A DNA stretch of 34,451 nucleotides. It comes from Sphingobacteriales bacterium. GTDB taxonomy: Bacteria > Bacteroidota > Bacteroidia > Sphingobacteriales > Sphingobacteriaceae. The DNA lies in assembly GCA_015654985.1 (NCBI GenBank), contig JAATFW010000029.1, positions 1 to 34,451 of the forward strand. The letters are read 5' to 3'. Under the pieces are notes generated by a model. That model was not told the origin of the DNA, ran no database searches, and was given only the letters and a program-made list of their open reading frames with translations. The translations under genes and the position numbers were made by a program. Positions 34,001-34,451 of the stretch are shown here, piece by piece (positions within the stretch are counted from its first letter, which is position 1; each line of letters begins with the position of its first letter).

Positions 34001-34451
34001 TTAACCCGGCTTCTATTATTGAATACATAAAGCCGCGATGCTTTAGTCCCGGCCCAGAAGCGACCCAGATGATCAATTCCCATTCCCCGCACCTCATTTT
34101 CCTTCGGATAGTACGTTTGTTTCACCAGTAAGGTCTGCCCGAAATCGTTTGGCTGAAACACTACCTTTTCAATCCCGCCATCATCCGAACTTAACCATAA
34201 AATACCACAGGGATCATAAAACATAGCACTGATCATATTAGAAAAACGGTAATCAGTACTACCTGATTTATCGTAAAAATGATTAAAGCTGCGTGAATGC
34301 CGGTCGTAATAACCAAACCCGCAGCCTTTCATATTAACCCATACTACTCCGCTTCTATCCTCAGAAACCTGATATTCATCAGCATCGTGAATGTAATTCG
34401 AATAATTTTGTTGTGTAAAGTAACGAAATGATTGCTCTGAAGGATCGAAAA
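31027..34451 (-). CDS. Hybrid two-component regulator (propeller sensor, kinase, receiver, AraC DNA-binding), N-terminus cut by window edge
   Basis: The frame is open through the right edge (an internal ATG at 34330-34332 is not the start: in-frame propeller sequence such as SEDRSGVVWVN precedes it), so more than 1,140 residues are visible. Numbered from that ATG: periplasmic beta-propeller repeats (to about 425, with repeated W-x-G-T blades), a Y_Y_Y domain (about 435-510), a membrane helix (about 522-545), HisKA with His578 in ISHELRTPLTL, HATPase (about 680-795, GGTGIGLALSREF), a receiver domain with Asp886 in ISDVMMPKMDG and an AraC-type double HTH (about 1000-1095). Such regulators sense an oligosaccharide in the periplasm and activate the adjacent utilisation operon. 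GH3 starts 252 bp downstream of its stop. Confidence 0.95.
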   Translation of the reverse strand, partial: FDPSEQSFRYFTQQNYSNYIHDADEYQVSEDRSGVVWVNMKGCGFGYYDRHSRSFNHFYDKSGSTDYRFSNMISAMFYDPCGILWLSSDDGGIEKVVFQPNDFGQTLLVKQTYYPKENEVRGMGIDHLGRFWAGTKASRLYVFNNRSRVNITFLNTPAEGMGGVYSVLADNKNNIWLGTKGNGLLKATPVNRDQTIYRVTRYIHSKDDAYSINSDIVYSLFEDKKGRVWAGTFGGGLNLVDESQMKVRFFHKGNKLKGYPRDAFSRIRHIAPDAAGNIWIGTTDGLLIFDPTRNDPLQTPFTRIIKVPGNKESLGDNDVQFIYRDSENSLWICTSGGGLNKAIFHNPFKSLKFRNYSKQNGLPSDYLLSCVEDKHYNLWIATQNGLARFNLKTQKFRNYDATDGLPVMNFAEAASLRSENNELIFGTSRGYIRFLPEKINDRKINANIALTNFQVNNEDVVSGQTGSPLNDVINNTSHVTLRHNQNILSIDYCLLDYRSESRKSYAYRLLGFDSIWYNNKEQTRATYTNLPPGEYVFQVRSNSSDLYLNVPQRSLEITILPPPWATWWARMIYLTIVVVLFILIRRTIITMFRLRQGIIIERKLTDLKLSFFTNISHELRTPLTLIVNPLEEIAKNKRLSTEEREHLNLVRRNAGRMVRFVNQLLDLRKAQSGKSTLKISCNEVSDFINKVTGYFSDLSGEKKIAIEVHSPADRIFAWFDAEKMDIVIYNLLANAFKFAREGTSISIKIEHSDTSGNIVIEVSDEGCGVPESQLAQIFGLYFRAESEGESQIGGTGIGLALSREFIDLHGGRIYALNNDRGGLTVRIELKPGTDHFDPKVVVFAESPAADYNNNVPVAPREVENTGPFKQKQGDRNLLLLVEDNSDMRSFLHMQLSPVYEIETANDGEEGLLKAVNLIPDVIISDVMMPKMDGIAMLDRLKNNPVTSHVPIILLSAKTSVENQIVGLKYGADYYITKPFSNEFLLASIRNLIQGRRKLFESMLIGRGNDTPKPTNASITNYDELFLKEVMDTVDGHMKDSRFNIDLVADTMNMSRSTFYKKLKSLTNMAPVEFVREMRLKRALGYLESGEYDIASVAYSVGFKNAKYFATCFRQRFCMSPTEYIRKRSDTHSGRSDIQMP

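Overview
The window reads as chromosomal DNA from a free-living, plant-glycan-degrading Bacteroidota, most likely of the Pedobacter/Sphingobacterium type. The evidence is two SusC/SusD pairs, a hybrid two-component regulator with a beta-propeller sensor, a HmuY-like lipoprotein, glycoside hydrolases with signal peptides, and AT-rich intergenic regions without strong Shine-Dalgarno sequences. The genus is inferred, not proven. I see no tRNA, rRNA, CRISPR array, insertion sequence or phage gene.

Positions 1-4747 (minus strand) hold a metal/tetrapyrrole uptake operon read right to left: a small His/Cys-containing membrane protein, a TonB-dependent receptor, a two-domain HmuY-like lipoprotein and the start of a CobN-like chelatase (HmuS type) that runs off the left edge. 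Two near-palindromic boxes (ATGCA..TGCAT type) overlap its predicted promoter. A third copy lies just upstream of a MerC-like membrane protein (5684-6070), suggesting one Fur-family regulon. lgt (4851-5687) sits between them.

Positions 6100-11600 (mostly plus strand) hold a PAS histidine kinase, a four-PAS protein that ends in a phospho-acceptor (DHp) helix pair without an ATPase domain, and a PLP-dependent Cys/Met-metabolism enzyme. After the enzyme, on the minus strand, lies a frameshifted remnant of a beta-propeller sensor regulator.

Positions 11640-34451 are a polysaccharide utilisation locus in two converging arms. The plus arm is SusC-SusD (12114-17512) with a long structured-looking leader. 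The minus arm starts with a hybrid two-component regulator (31027 to the right edge), then GH3, SusC, SusD, a Fn3/beta-helix lipoprotein and a GH2 enzyme. The arms end in facing intrinsic terminators at 17536-17568 and 17783-17822. The strongest non-coding signal is a bipartite element present once ahead of each arm (11678-11748 and 30871-30943). It consists of TTTTTRTACC-type direct repeats exactly 21 bp apart, followed 22-24 bp downstream by the same 18-bp inverted repeat. This is the natural candidate for the regulator's binding site and would tie both arms into one regulon. GH3 family features point towards a xylose- or arabinose-containing plant polysaccharide, but the substrate is not established by sequence alone.
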